Part shown: positions 9,842-21,965 of the stretch, piece after piece
How positions within the stretch are numbered: position 1 is the first letter of the stretch
Layout of the letters: every line of letters starts with the position of its first letter
Origin: Stromatinia cepivora
Taxonomy: Eukaryota > Ascomycota > Leotiomycetes > Helotiales > Sclerotiniaceae
Direction: 5' to 3'
NCBI GenBank assembly: GCA_014898415.1
Contig: RCTD01000001.1
Span: 4,278,001-4,342,000, forward strand
DNA: 64,000 nt
The notes under the pieces: generated by a model
The model's database searches: none
What the model saw: the letters and a program-made list of their open reading frames with translations, nothing else
Told to the model about the DNA's origin: nothing
Made by a program: the position numbers and the translations under genes

Positions 9842-12590
9842 ATGGCAGATCCAACACAGCGCATCCACTTTGGTGACGAAATAAAGCCTATGAGGTCAAA
9901 TAGATCAAATGGATTGGCGTTTGGTGATGTGTTGGCAGAATCAAAAGTATCGCAGGCGGCCACTAGTCATGACTTTGAGGAGAAAGCATTAGAGATTGCC
10001 AATGAAGATTTGAATAAGAAGAAGAAACAGGTATGTCATTTGCGAGAATTTTGCTTTCACCAAGGTCCTCCTAGTTCTTCTTTCGCGTCATTTAGACTCT
10101 CTACCCTCTATCCAGCAATCAATTTTTCACATTGCTTCGCTCATTCTAATTGTTCTAGACATATACCGGATGGATGCTTATGTGGCTGGCATACCAAAGT
10201 GTTGGTGTCATTTATGGAGATATCGGTAAGACTTCACTTCCATTCTAATGCATCACAATGACTCACCATTTATCTTACAGGTACAAGTCCCCTCTATGTC
10301 TACTCCTCCACATTTACAAGCCACCCTTCATACGATGATCTAGTGGGCGCACTATCCATAATCATTTGGACCCTCACTCTTATGGTCTCAGTAAAATATG
10401 TCTTCATCGTTTTGTCCGCAGATGACGATGGGGAAGGGGGCACATTTGCGCTCTACAGTTTACTAGCCCGTTACGCACATATCGTCCGACTAGATCCAAA
10501 GATTTCGGGAATGGTCAAGATGGATCGACATGACACTAATGATTTGAGGCCTTCGAATAATAATATACGGAATTTTATCGAGGGATCCGCGGTTGCTAGG
10601 GTAATTTTGAAATTCTTGGGGGTGTTGGGTGTTAGTATGGTCATGTCGTAGGTGACAAAACATGGACGTAAAAGAGATCATAGGCTAACAATCACCAGGG
10701 ATGGAGTTTTGACACCCGCACAATCTGTACTGGGAGCGATTCAGGGAATTGAAGTTGCACAGCCTGGCATCAGTACCAGCACAATTGTTGGTACAACTTG
10801 CGCTATCCTCATTCTACTATTTGCTATCCAGCCATTTGGAACTACAAAGATCGCAACCACATTTGCCCCAATAGTCATGATTTGGCTACTATTCAATATG
10901 TGCACCGGCATTTATAATCTAGCTCAATACGACTACACTGTCCTAAAAGCATTCTCACCCTATTTTGCAGGAGCATACTTTATGCGCAATAAAGAGGAAG
11001 GATGGCAATCATTAGGCGGACTCTTACTTGCTTTCACTGGAGTAGAAGCACTTTTTGCCGATCTAGGAGCTTTCAGCAAAAGAGCCGTGCAAATTTCTTG
11101 GCTAGGGTTCACCTATCCTTGTCTATTGTTGGCATATATCGGACAAGCTGCATATATTTCTCAAGACACTACAGGAACTGCTTATACGAATCCTTTCTTC
11201 AACACTGTTCCTCCTGGGACATTCTGTAAGTTACAAAGTCCTTGCTTTCGACTTTTAACGGGAATCAGCTAATCCAATACAGATTTTTCTCTTGTAATTG
11301 CAATTCTAGCCGCTATTGTTGCTTCACAGGCTATGATTACAGCTAGTTTTCAACTGCTATCACAGGTTATGCGATTATCCTACTTTCCACATATCAAAAC
11401 CGTTCATACGTCGAAACTGTTTCACGGGCAAGTTTACATGCCATTAGCAAATTGGCTGCTTATGATTGGTACTGTTATAGTGACAGCAGTCTACAGTAAC
11501 GTATATCTCCGCTTTTCTACATGAAATCTTTACACACTTGAGCTATTTTACTGATATCATCCAGACAACTCGTCTCGGAAATGCCTATGGTGTTTGCGTA
11601 ATCTTTGTAACTTTCATAACAACCTGCATGGTTTCACTCGTCGCCATCATAATCTGGCGTATCAATGTCATCATCGTTCTCATCTTTTTCTTAGTCTTTG
11701 CCACACTTGATGGTATCTATCTCTCTTCGGCCTTAATAAAAGTACCAACCGGCGCATGGTTCACTTTACTTCTCGCCTCCATCCTCTCTTGTATATTCGT
11801 ACTATGGCGATACGGCAAAGAACAACAATGGACATCCGAAGCCCAAGATCGGATTCCCCCTTCCCAATTCATAACATCCGATCCTCGATTCCCAGACGTC
11901 AGTGTCTTAACTGCAGCTTTCGGTTCGTCACCCATCACTACCGTTCCGAGCGTGGGGATATTCTTCGATAAAGTAGGCGATCAACTACCCATCGTCTTCA
12001 CGCAATTCGTTCGCAAATTCTGCGCCACGCCGGAAATCATCATCTTTTTACACATGCGTCCGCTTTCCATCCCACATGTTCCCGATAGTGAACGTTATGT
12101 TATTCAACGCACGTCTATCCCGTCCTGTTATCGCATTACAATTCGTCATGGATATACCGATGATATCATCACACCATCCATCGGATCCACACTCATCTCT
12201 CAACTCACCCTCTTCATAACCCGCGATCCATCCACCTTCACAGGTCTACAAAGCCATCTCGGAATATCAGAAAACGAGAACGAGACTCCTAATCTCCCAT
12301 CCCCCCTCCCATCTCACAATGAAAATTCAAATGCGAGTAGCATAATCCATACACCAGCCATCCAAGCCGAATTAGACAAGATCCACCATGCGGCTTCGAG
12401 TCAAATCGTCTACGTCTTAGGAAAAGAACAGATGAAAATCGCAAAGGGGGGGAAGAATTTAAGGAATTGGCTAAGGAGGGCTGTATTGTGGATTTTTTTG
12501 TGGATTCGAGAAAATAGTAGGGGGAAGATGGCGGATTTGGATTTACCGGTGGAGGGATTGGTGGAGGTGGGGTTTGTTAAGGTGATTTAG
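9842..12590 (+). CDS. HAK1: HAK/KUP-family high-affinity potassium transporter
   Basis: Six exons: 9842-10030, 10159-10225, 10281-10647, 10699-11225, 11283-11500, 11565-12590, together 797 residues; all introns are GT-AG and keep the frame. The product is a plasma-membrane K+ uptake carrier. After a hydrophilic N-terminus the first membrane segment carries the family signature [19 protein letters not shown], followed by [14 protein letters not shown] and [17 protein letters not shown], all diagnostic of HAK/KUP/KT proteins. About twelve hydrophobic segments extend to about residue 560, followed by the usual cytosolic tail of about 240 residues. Length matches fungal HAK1. In other fungi HAK genes are induced by K+ starvation; nothing in the sequence here shows regulation. 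No defect was seen. Confidence 0.93.
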
Positions 12591-13675
12591 TAGTGCATGG
12601 TGAGTATGTGGGTGAAGGAGTGTGTTTTGGATTGCATTAGATTAGACTAAGAGGTAGGATAAGGAATTCAGTTAAGGATAGCAAGAAGTTCTAGGTTTAA
12701 GGTTCCAGGGGGATTACTCCACGGGAAATTTAAGGGACGATTTATACAGGGGGTTTTCGAATCGACTTTTTAATCCATAAAGCATAATAAATGTGAATGC
12801 AACAAGAAGTATTCTTGAAGATACAAGTTCTTGGTACAGCGAAAAGAAGAGGGGAGTCAATGAGTCAATATTGGCGGCTTATGTAGTTAGTTAGGTAGTG
12901 AGTGAGTGCTTTGAAATGAATGAATGTAACATAAATTTATATTCATATATAAATACATCAAATAAATATTAATAAATATTAATAAAAACTTAAACCTTCT
13001 AGGATGGAATATGATAATTTTGTTGAATTGTATGGGAATTGATATTGATATTTATTTGATATTGACAAAGGAACATGATATATTTGTATTGCCTCAACTA
13101 CTCTTATGCACAAGTCACATTGATTGACCCTTTCCACCTCCATCACCTAGTCTAGCCTAGCAATCAGTACAGCTTCATTTCATTTCCTCCATTCCATTCT
13201 CTTCCTATGTACTCATCTCATCCCATCCCATCACATACCATCCACCGATTTCACTTCTCGAAACACACTTTGCCACCAAAAATCCTCCCAGTTTTACGAT
13301 CTTCCATCTCAATATCCTTCTCCCAAAACCTTCTTCATCTTATGTTCAAGAACCCACCCATCATATAACTCCCGAGACGCCAATAACAATTCCTCCATCC
13401 CTTCTCCAACCATACCCTTCCTTGCCATACCAAGCCAAGCAAGACCATACCAAAAATCGCACCAGGCCAGCATTCAATTCAACAACATAGGGGCTATACC
13501 ACACCATGCTATTTTCATATTTAACTCCAAGTCCCACCTCCCAAAAAGACACTGCGATCCAGCACTTGATCCATATCGTATCAAAATCCTTTATTCAAAC
13601 TTGATCGCCCCCTCCGTTTTCTTTTAAACTCCTCGCTTCATGTCAAATTCTTCTGGGTATTCACAATATGCTAAA
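12591..13675. other. intergenic between convergent genes
   Basis: 3' regions of the convergent K+ transporter and SPRY adaptor genes. It contains AT-rich patches (12940-13070) and CATC-rich sequence (13200-13250) but no supported gene; the minus-strand frame 13361-13552 is not convincing. Confidence 0.5.
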
Positions 13676-15392
13676 TCATGGTCGAGAAGGACTTCCATCT
13701 CCATGTCGAGCTCGATGACTATCACTTCTTTCTCGGCGACTTCCAACTTGATCTCGATGACTATTACTTCGATTTCGTTGTGCTACTGCATCGTTATAAC
13801 TAGGTATAGGTGGTGGTGTAGTTTTTCTTCTTAACATTGGTGTCCTTTCACTATCTGTGCTTCCTCGAGGACTTCCTGCTTCTGATGGTAAAGGACTTGT
13901 ATATTCTGGAGGAGGTTGTGCATTATCGTGTACTCCTAATCCAGGTTGCGTTGTAGTGCCTCCTGTAGGTGCTGGTGTAGAACTATTTGATGCCTCACCG
14001 GGCTCTTCATGTGAAGGAATGTGTGTAAGTTGAGCTAAAGAAATATCTGTGGGTGATCGTAACGGTCCAGGACTTGTAGGTGGACCATGCCTAAAATTTC
14101 CACTTCGAGTTCGCCCATGTCGTGGATCCGGTTGATAATAACCATTACTATTCTGTGCGCCCTCTCGTCCGGCCTCTAATAAAATGCTTCCTTGTTCACT
14201 ACCATATGGAGGTGGAGGAGCAAGACTACCTGTCATTGGTGCTAAACCCCACTTCTTGACATTTGCTTCGATGAAAACGAATCCGGATTGTCCAAAGTTA
14301 ACATGTACTGTGCAAGGGCCATTTGCTCCAACCGCTGGGAAAAGATTTTGTGATTTCAGACCATGTGCTACATCTTCGAGTTTCTTTCCATTTCGAGTAA
14401 AGAAAATTGTGCCAGTTCGAGGTCGATATCCTACTCCGATAACATCTCCTTGAACATATTGTGGTCCGTATACCGGTCCGCTAAAAGGTTGATTATATCT
14501 TCGATGTCCAGTAGATGTGTAAGCTACAGAATACTTGTGCCACCCTGCCTTACATCAGTAACTATCTTCATTATTCATGATCCAAACAACATACCTGGTA
14601 ATCTGAACAAAGGATAAGGCTTTGTAGCCACTCCGATGCTAATGAGAGTATTTTCCGGCTTATCGTAAATCTTAGACTCCCAATAGTAAACCTCATTCTG
14701 TTTTGGTACCGGTAAATTCGTAAGAGTGCAACATTCGCTATCAAAGAACTCGATTTCCGTCCTAGCCTCTACAAAACAATTTGCAATCTCTAATTCTGGT
14801 TCAAACTCCCAAGCAGAGACTCCCTTTTCCTGAATTGCCAAATATTGTGATAAAGAAATGTCGGTTGGTAATGAATCGGGTGGGTTTGATTGTACGAATG
14901 CTATGTAGACAATACCATTAGCATATCAAGATATAGGTAGATAAGAGACATACCTTTGGCTCTCAGATACTCCGTTCTTTGTAAATCATCCATTTCCTCC
15001 AAGGCTTCCGCCTCTTCCTTTGCAAAAGCCTGTTCATCATCATATTCTCCCGGCCTTCCGATCCGATCCAGTAAAATCCTTCCACTACTTGTATATTTGA
15101 AGAAATAGACAATTAAGAAGATGAAAGCTATCAATATGGCCGAACCAAATGAACTCAGTAATCCTATCACCACACCATTTATCGTCGAATCACTGCTAGA
15201 CTGAAGTTGAACATTGTCGCTAGCCCTACTGGTGGCAGCAGCCGCCACATGTTGAACACTAGTCGGTTCTTGTAATGTATCTCGAAGAGCTTCCTGGGCG
15301 CCAGCTATTATGGGTATCGACGTTGGCGTTGAGGACAAGACCGAGGTCATAAGAGTTGATTGCTGCATCCCCCGCAGGACGTCCTCCATCAT
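13676..15392 (-). CDS. SSH4: SPRY-domain, PPxY-containing membrane adaptor (Ssh4/Ear1-like)
   Basis: Three exons on the minus strand: 15392-14954, 14900-14595, 14544-13676, 537 residues. Order: short lumenal N-terminus, one membrane segment (about 73-98, GVVIGLLSSFG to FLIVYFF), a juxtamembrane helix, a SPRY domain (about 190-350; YYWESKIYDKP, ISIGVATKPYPLFRLPGWH, GDVIGVGYRPRTGTIFFTRNG, FPAVGANGPCTVHVNFG), then a proline-rich tail. The tail has PPPY (359-362) and PPEY (460-463), sites for WW domains of Nedd4/Rsp5 ubiquitin ligases. This architecture matches yeast Ssh4/Ear1, endosome-vacuole adaptors that direct Rsp5 to membrane cargo. Orthology is inferred from architecture. The tail ends in a Ser/Arg-rich basic run. 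No defects. Confidence 0.9.
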
Positions 15393-17327
15393 TATACGGT
15401 TGCCCTTATCGCACCCTTCAAATGTTGCCTGCCTTGTTTGCTTCCTTTTTCAAATGTTCCAACGTAATAGCGAATATGAATCCAGCCCGATATTCTCGGC
15501 CAGCCGGAGTAGAATAATATCAAATTCCTCGAAGGTTTGAAGTATATCTTATCAAGCGCGAAAGCAAAAAAAAAAAAGTTGGTTGTAGTGTTGGCGGTTG
15601 TATTGAGGTGGAGAACGAGACTCCGTTGCTTGTGTGGTTTGTAAAGGTAGGTAATAAAGTCTGGGATTGGGATGTTGTGGATGTTCGATGAACGGACGCT
15701 TTCAGCAAGGATGTTGATTTGCTAATGAATTTATTTTAGTGGCGATAGGCGGAATTTCTTGTTTTCAGTCGCTTTTCTTACCTTACCTAGGTTCGTAGAT
15801 ATCTATTATGCATGCGCCAGTAAGTGCAAGTGAATAATTTATCTGATCAAACAATGAAGAGGAAAGGAAAAAAAAGATGAAATCGATAAATAGATCATGC
15901 AATAGTTTTATGAAGGGATAAAGGGGTTTAGGGTTTAATAAGTTTAGAATTGATTGTTCTTTGAAGTGAAGTGAAAAAGTCTGAGATTCCTATTAGTGTA
16001 TTCTGATTCTGATTGCTGTTTAGCTAGCCCCTCCAACGACCTGAAAGGAGAGTAACTCCGTTAGACATGGGGTGAATGAATGGGTTTCACTTGACTTTGA
16101 TATCAATCAATCATCGTTTCAATTTATCATGGAACATTTCATTAAAGTAGGTAGGGAGGCCCTTCTCTTCTAGGAATCTATGAAGGGTTTTTATGTACTA
16201 TTGTTTGAATAATGGATCGGAAAAAGAATTAAAGGAAGAGTTGTTCTTATGAAATCAGATAATGAAGGAATGAACATTCAGTAGGTAAGGTCTAATAAAT
16301 CAATCTAGGACTAATTATTAACGGTACAATAACAGCAACAGTAAGGACCGGAGTTTCATTACATTATCTCCACTAAGACATTCACCAATGGTAAAACTCT
16401 CTCAAATGTTAAGAATAAGTTCAACCTAACACCATTTCTAGTCCTATCATCTGATTGTAAGATCTTACATTACCGCCGCATAAATCCCTGCTCGGCATTA
16501 TTCCTCCATTACCTTTCCTTTCACCACATAAACATTATCAACTCTCCACGACTATGTAGTATGTTCAAGGCACAAAAGTCAGACCCCGGTGATTGTGACT
16601 ATGATCTCTCAGAAATCTATTGTTCAACCTGCTAAAGTTGCTTCTTCTTCTAATATATCATCGTACGTTCGTCGTGAAATCTATCCAGCACGCAGAAAAC
16701 CGCCCTCCAACCAGCGCAAATTTCTGACTTATGCTTGCATCAGATTTCCGTGTTTCCCCTTCCCACTTTTATCAATTCGGAGGGACAAGTCGCCAAAGAA
16801 TTTAGTTGTAGAGGCAGTGGTGCGCAAGGACATTTCGGCAGTCAACTATGAAAATCAAGTAGTTTTTACTGTTGTGCCATGTTCCAGAAGAAGTTGTAAG
16901 GTTATCCACCATTTTCTAAATCACCGGTGAATGTCCCAGTGGGTGGTGAGAATTCTCGCATTCTAGCAACGGTCTTACTGGTAGGAGAATCGTCAAGTAT
17001 CTGGGTCGTCGAAAACATAGGATCTAGTGTTCTATTCGCCCCAAAGACCCTTTACGTACCCGATAAATTCGAATAACTGCTAGGAGAGTGAATACAGTGA
17101 TCGTTTGTAAGGAATGTCAGAGAATATGCAGTTAGTCGGCGGACAAGAACTCGATGACTTGAGGGCGAACTGACCTGTTTTCACTGGAGTACTGCACAGG
17201 TTGAGCTCGTCCTAGCTTCACCCTTTGGGCTGCTAGTCACCAGCACTGCGTAGAAGTGCGAGCTCATCGCTGGTGCCCTACTCACTTCCACCGCCGCTTC
17301 AGCTTTCAGGTTCCCATTCATGGCCTC
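15393..17327. other. intergenic, no gene seen
   Basis: About 1.9 kb. The first 350 bases are the promoter and leader of the SPRY adaptor and include an A-run at about 15566. A plus-strand frame at 16589-16930 is Arg/Ser/Pro-rich without domain content and I do not accept it. Confidence 0.5.
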
Positions 17328-17624
17328 TCAGCCGTCAGAGTGTACAACATCACGCGAGACAGTAGGAACGCGTTGATGAATCAACAGCCTGCCATCTCTT
17401 TCGCGTGCTTCGTTGAGTTTTATCAATCTTTCCTGGTTATCTTTGATGTCCTCAAGAGCTACTGGAAAAGCTTCCAATGCAGCAACGATTTCCCGATTTG
17501 CATCGGCAGGATCGGGGGGCGCTTGGAGCCACCCCCATTGAATCATCCATTTTCTGCCAAAGTAGAGAAGGATTGGAGCAATGATAGGCATAAGCCATGC
17601 TGCAATCGTATCTGCATTTGTCAT
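17328..17624 (-). CDS. small single-pass membrane protein, hypothetical
   Basis: Frame of 98 codons starting at the minus-strand ATG at 17624. It begins MTNADTIAAWLMPIIAPILLYFG, a polar start followed by one hydrophobic segment (about 8-24), then RKWMIQWGW and a soluble, charged, probably helical segment (REIVAALEAFPVALEDIKD, then QERLIKLNEARERDGR). The frame stays open upstream to 17963, but those codons look like untranslated sequence, so I prefer the internal start. No family recognised; single exon and small size keep confidence modest. Confidence 0.45.
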   Translation of the reverse strand: MTNADTIAAWLMPIIAPILLYFGRKWMIQWGWLQAPPDPADANREIVAALEAFPVALEDIKDNQERLIKLNEARERDGRLLIHQRVPTVSRDVVHSDG

Positions 17625-18002
17625 TGTGAATCTAGACCTCTTTATAACGCAGGTCCCAATTAAAACAAGTTTGTGGAGTGCGTGTAAGTTGTGAAAATTT
17701 TCTTGCGTGCAATGAAAACTTCGATTGAGGTGAAGAGGAGAGGAAAGGAAAAAATTTGAGCGTCCGAAAAGCTGAAGCGCTAGTTGGGGTATGACGAAAT
17801 TGCGAGGAAGGAAGGAACTTCCTTCCTCTTTTGATGGCTGGATTTTGTCCACGTGAGCGAGCCAGTCAGCTAGAGCTGTCTTCTCATGCCTTATGAGAAA
17901 AGAATAAATCTGGTGAGGAAATCGAGCAATCTGCCCTGCATCTGCTTTGCATCTGATTTCCAAACCTTAAGTCCCATTGATATAAACAGACTTCAAAGTA
18001 AT

Positions 18003-18272
18003 TCAGCCAGCTTTCCCTTTCAAGCTTCTGATCCAGCGTGAAATGACCCCGAGTCGGCCAATCATGCCGGAATGTGAATCTGACATTGAAGTTTGTTCTC
18101 TAAATCCAATAGAAAATAACTTTGATTTAACCAGACTTGAATTATATGTTCCTTCCACATCCAGCCTGAAACGATTTCGATCCGGCAAATCATGCCGCTG
18201 TGCCCTCTCATTTGAGTCTTGAATTAAACCTTGAAATCTTTCTTCAAATTCTGGGGCCACCAGAAAATGCAT
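18003..18272 (-). CDS. short hypothetical frame, doubtful
   Basis: An 89-codon frame with charged composition and no recognisable domain. It overlaps a diverged 38-base direct repeat (18031-18068 and 18158-18195), which argues that its content follows the repeat rather than selection on a protein. Listed only so the stretch is not left blank. Confidence 0.15.
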   Translation of the reverse strand: MHFLVAPEFEERFQGLIQDSNERAQRHDLPDRNRFRLDVEGTYNSSLVKSKLFSIGFREQTSMSDSHSGMIGRLGVISRWIRSLKGKAG

Positions 18273-18679
18273 AAAAGTTATATTTTTGCTACACCAGCTG
18301 GTGCGTACTCACAATCTCAGTACAGCTTGGAAGCCATCACATTTGATTAATTCAAATACAGAATCAATCGAATCATCAGAATTTCAAGGTTGTATATTAA
18401 GGCTGGTACACAATGATTGGCCGCACACACTGTAATTTGACGAGTGAAGTTTCGAATGACCTCAAATATCAGTATTACTAACATCTGGATATCCACGATA
18501 TCATACATCTCATATCCAACTCACTTCCACACATTAAACTGTAAGAGAAGCCAGTAATACAGCCCCATCTTACATACAAGATTGATTTGTGCTCAATATC
18601 CCACCCACACTTCATCCTCAATTGAAGTATAAACTCTGAGACATACTACTGGTTGCAAGAAATCATCTTCCGTCTGCGT

Positions 18680-19861
18680 CTACGGGCTCCTCAAAAACTC
18701 CCAGAAGCTCATTTCAGGTGGTCCAGAGGGAGCTAGATACCAGCGCTTGTATTGATCCCACTTCCAGACAAGGCCATCCGACCCTCGATAAATCAATCGA
18801 TCTTTTCTCCTCGAAAACAGTTGCAATTGAATATCAGTAGTGAACTCTTCCAACGACAATCGTTCCTGGTCTTCAAAGGCTTTTCGAATATCTCCTGGAT
18901 GATGCGGGTGATGAACACCTATATCCATGCGTGTGGTGATATGACTTTTCCATTTCGTATCTTCGGAGTCTAGCCCAGCACCCAGGTTGACCCATCTTGT
19001 GATAACCACCGCAAGCCCTCGCTCTCCAAAATCTTTTACGTCTAACACAAAGTCCATCCAACAATAAGAACATTGCAATGTTTGTGTACGACACTTTTCT
19101 CGGGTCTCTCGCTTGTCAAGTCTAGATCTCACCAGATTTGACACTAGATTTTCCTTACGAGGTCCTAGTCGTGCATGTATACAGAGTTCAGTCGAAAAGC
19201 TGTCCTTAGCTAATTTGTCGATGAATTCGTCGTGTTGGCTCTGTGGGAGTAAAATCCATGTTTGAGACCGCATCAAAAGTTCATTGGAGACAATCTGGGC
19301 ATCGACAGACAACAAAGCAATTTTCTGCGTGTACTGATCGTGTTCAACCTCTACGACCCGAAAAGCTTCAAGAGGAAATCCAATATCGGTACCGTGTAAA
19401 TGTTGCCTTATTGCCAACTGGATGTGAGGAAAATATATTCGAAACCGCGAATAAAACAAAAGACTATAGCCTAAACTATTCCAAGTACAAGGAGGACCCA
19501 ACCGGTGTGTAATTATGCGGGGCCACTTAATTACACTTATTCGATGAATGCAGGTACATTCTTGACATACGAAGTGTTCAGGAAGGTCTTTCGCTAACAA
19601 TGACAGAAATGCGAGCAAGACATCAGGTGCTTCACTTTTGAAGGATTTCCAGGACTCAGGCCCAAGCACATGATACGTACGGCGGTTACAGAGAGCAAGA
19701 CAGGCAACAGATGGTGTTGGAAGCATGCTTGTTATCAATGATATAATTTCTGGTGGAAGGCGAAATAGGTGCGATGCAATTGACTTCTCTTCTGCCTCGG
19801 CAGTGGTATCAGTTCGAGTGGTTAACCCAAGTCTTCCGAAAACATTCCACAGCGAGGCCAT
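18680..19861 (-). CDS. F-box-like protein
   Basis: Intronless frame of 393 codons. Residues about 32-75 (LFRLPPEIISLITSMLPTPSVACLALCNRRTYHVLG) match the F-box pattern LPxEIxxxIxxxL followed by LALCNRxxY, which recruits the Skp1 arm of SCF ubiquitin ligases. The remainder holds two Cys pairs (CQECTC near 100 and CSYCW near 265) and ends in an aromatic tail (KWDQYKRWYLAPSGPPEMSFWEF). Fungal genomes carry many such proteins with a short F-box and an unclassified C-terminus; the target cannot be guessed. The start is the first Met of the frame and sits directly before a sensible N-terminus (MASLWNVFGRLGL). Confidence 0.8.
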   Translation of the reverse strand: MASLWNVFGRLGLTTRTDTTAEAEEKSIASHLFRLPPEIISLITSMLPTPSVACLALCNRRTYHVLGPESWKSFKSEAPDVLLAFLSLLAKDLPEHFVCQECTCIHRISVIKWPRIITHRLGPPCTWNSLGYSLLFYSRFRIYFPHIQLAIRQHLHGTDIGFPLEAFRVVEVEHDQYTQKIALLSVDAQIVSNELLMRSQTWILLPQSQHDEFIDKLAKDSFSTELCIHARLGPRKENLVSNLVRSRLDKRETREKCRTQTLQCSYCWMDFVLDVKDFGERGLAVVITRWVNLGAGLDSEDTKWKSHITTRMDIGVHHPHHPGDIRKAFEDQERLSLEEFTTDIQLQLFSRRKDRLIYRGSDGLVWKWDQYKRWYLAPSGPPEMSFWEFLRSP

Positions 19862-21339
19862 TTTTGATATCTCTTTCTTGGATTGTCTGTTGGTGGTTGT
19901 TTTTGAGTATACCGATGAGTTTCACTTTACCTCAAAATGCTCAAGCCTTAATGGGTCTAGCGCATTCTACGGGATTCCAATATTATGGCCTGAGGCAGCA
20001 AAAGCCACCTGAGCCACCTCGGACCTCTTCGCAAGCAGTAGGAGCAATTTTCATAAAATTCCTTGGATAAATTGATTCATAGATGTTATACCTGAGCCAC
20101 CAACGATGAGATTTAGATGCTCAGTTTCGTCTGGTTTCCATGTGTTGATATGGGACCGCGGACTTTTAGGAATTGTTGAGGTGGAGGATGTAAGATCTTA
20201 CATGGTTTACCACGTGCATGTTCGAAATACATTTTCCGCCTTTGAGTCGTTCATAATGGCTGTCATCACATTTGTTCGGGGCATTATTGAGACGTCGAGT
20301 AGCCGCAAACCCCTGAACTCCAATTTGTGGGAATCGCCCAATGGCAGACAATTTCCTCATTCGGTTAAATGAGGTACTCACGTGCAACAATATTATTTGT
20401 TGCACATCTGTCACGAATCTGATGCAGGGATCGAGGGCCGCTTTTAACTTTTTACAGAATCGAATGTTAAGTTTAAGCGGCATTCCTTACTTTTTAAGGA
20501 GGCTTTGCAGCTTCTGATGGGTAGACTCTTGTGTTTAAGACGCTAGGAAATGCAAGAAGCATTGTTCAAATCCACTTATATGTCTATGTGAACATCTGCT
20601 ATGAGAAGAACATATCTTATGTCACTTGAATCCATTAAGTATTGAGCCGTACTCGAAGATTCACCAATATTGAATCCACTCGAATCCCTTCTACCATATT
20701 GGTACGCTGAAGCCTAGCATCAGATTTGTGAATCCAAGTTACATGACTGACTGGGTGAATTAACCGAGAGGGTTAAAGAGGGATAGAATAGGTAGTGAAT
20801 AATTATACTTCATACAGAAATCATCAATATTCACATACTAATCCGGAGAAACTCAAAATAGGTTATCCTTAATGCTCGAATCATATTTGACATTAGAACA
20901 TTCAACAATAGATGGATGATCTTTGGATATTAAAACTTCAAAACAATCTGATAGGCACAAACCGCACTAGCGGTCAACCTGAACTTTGAGAATTCTTCCA
21001 AGCCTGGCTGTGTAGACTTTGCTTTCTGAACGAAAGCCAGAAGAAGCATCCATCACCAAACAAAAATTCGAATTTGTGATCCAAAAGTGTTTGAAATTCG
21101 GAGCTACTAGCTGGTAGTGGATGCATGTAGAAGAGTAGTGGGCTTTTATGACCCACCAACACAACACCGTCTAACCCACAAATCAGCTTCATCCACACTT
21201 TCCATTCCCCAAACTAAAATCATCAACACAAAGGAACCCCAAACAAATTTTAACGTTCTCCTTCTTTCCTTTCTTCCTCCACCACCACCAAAAATAAACT
21301 TCCCACACAACAAAAACACCAAAAATGTCAAAAGTAAAT
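19862..21339. other. intergenic, no gene seen
   Basis: About 1.5 kb. Several 60-105-codon frames occur (for example 20166-20483 minus) but they shadow no recognisable family and lack gene-like codon use. Sequence from 21140 to 21330 is CA-rich on the plus strand. Confidence 0.5.
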
Positions 21340-21421
21340 TGCCTACTACTGGAATCGAACCAATGATCTTAGCATTTCTGTTAAATACAAGTGCTACGCG
21401 TTACCACTGCGCCAAGCAGGC
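21340..21421 (-). tRNA. tRNA-Thr(UGU): tRNA-Thr (anticodon UGU) with a 10-base intron
   Basis: Read on the minus strand, the gene starts GCCTGCT and ends AGTAGGC plus discriminator A: seven acceptor pairs with one G-T. The A box (TGGCGCAGTGG) and B box (GGTTCGATTCC) fit the pol III consensus exactly. The D stem has three pairs plus a C-A mismatch. The anticodon stem TAGCA/TGCTA is perfect but encloses 17 bases. A normal 7-base loop (C-T-TGT-A, then A) leaves a 10-base insert between positions 37 and 38, the standard place for nuclear tRNA introns, so the anticodon is UGU (Thr). A T-run (CTTTTGACATTTTT) follows on the same strand as a pol III terminator. A plus-strand frame over this stretch is a shadow. 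Confidence 0.87.
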
Positions 21422-21965
21422 TTTGTTTAGAAGTCATCTTCTAGAAGTGGTTGCTGACTCAACTGATGATTTGATATATAAAGAGATGATTTGACTAAAG
21501 CAACAGAGTGTATGCAAAAATGGGCATGCCTTGATGTTTATAACGCTTGCTTTGTCGCAGTGACAACGCGTACTCTACTACTGTTCTGTCTCTGCTCCAT
21601 AGCCATTATCTAAAATCCCCTTCAGCTCATTTCAAAAGGCCTCAATAGCCGCAGACATTTTGTACTAGATAATTGACATTGCTGCCATGGCATAGCTTCA
21701 TCATTAGTCACTGTCTATTCCGTTGAGTGGCTTATTGCATTCATTAGATTATGTTAATAGACTTCATGGTGCTGCCCTTTATTATTTCTCGTCTTAAGCA
21801 AAGAGTAAAATTATGCCTTCGTATATCAATCATCATTTTCTGCAATTACATGCTCTACTTTCGTGGTATCTCATCTTCGCAGTACTTTTCAAGAACCGAA
21901 CCAAAAAAATTCCCCAAAATCCGTTCCATTTATCAATTGCCTCTCATAAACCTTCAGTCATTGCT

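Noticed and set aside
16589..16930. 113-codon plus-strand frame
   Set aside because: Arg/Ser/Pro-rich composition typical of chance frames; nothing recognisable and no splice partners.
20166..20483. 105-codon minus-strand frame
   Set aside because: I tested whether it could continue into an FAD-binding or similar protein through introns; the nearby GGSGI-like piece did not extend into any motif.
21117..21494. 125-codon plus-strand frame over the tRNA
   Set aside because: It runs antisense through the tRNA-Thr gene; the tRNA explains the conserved content.
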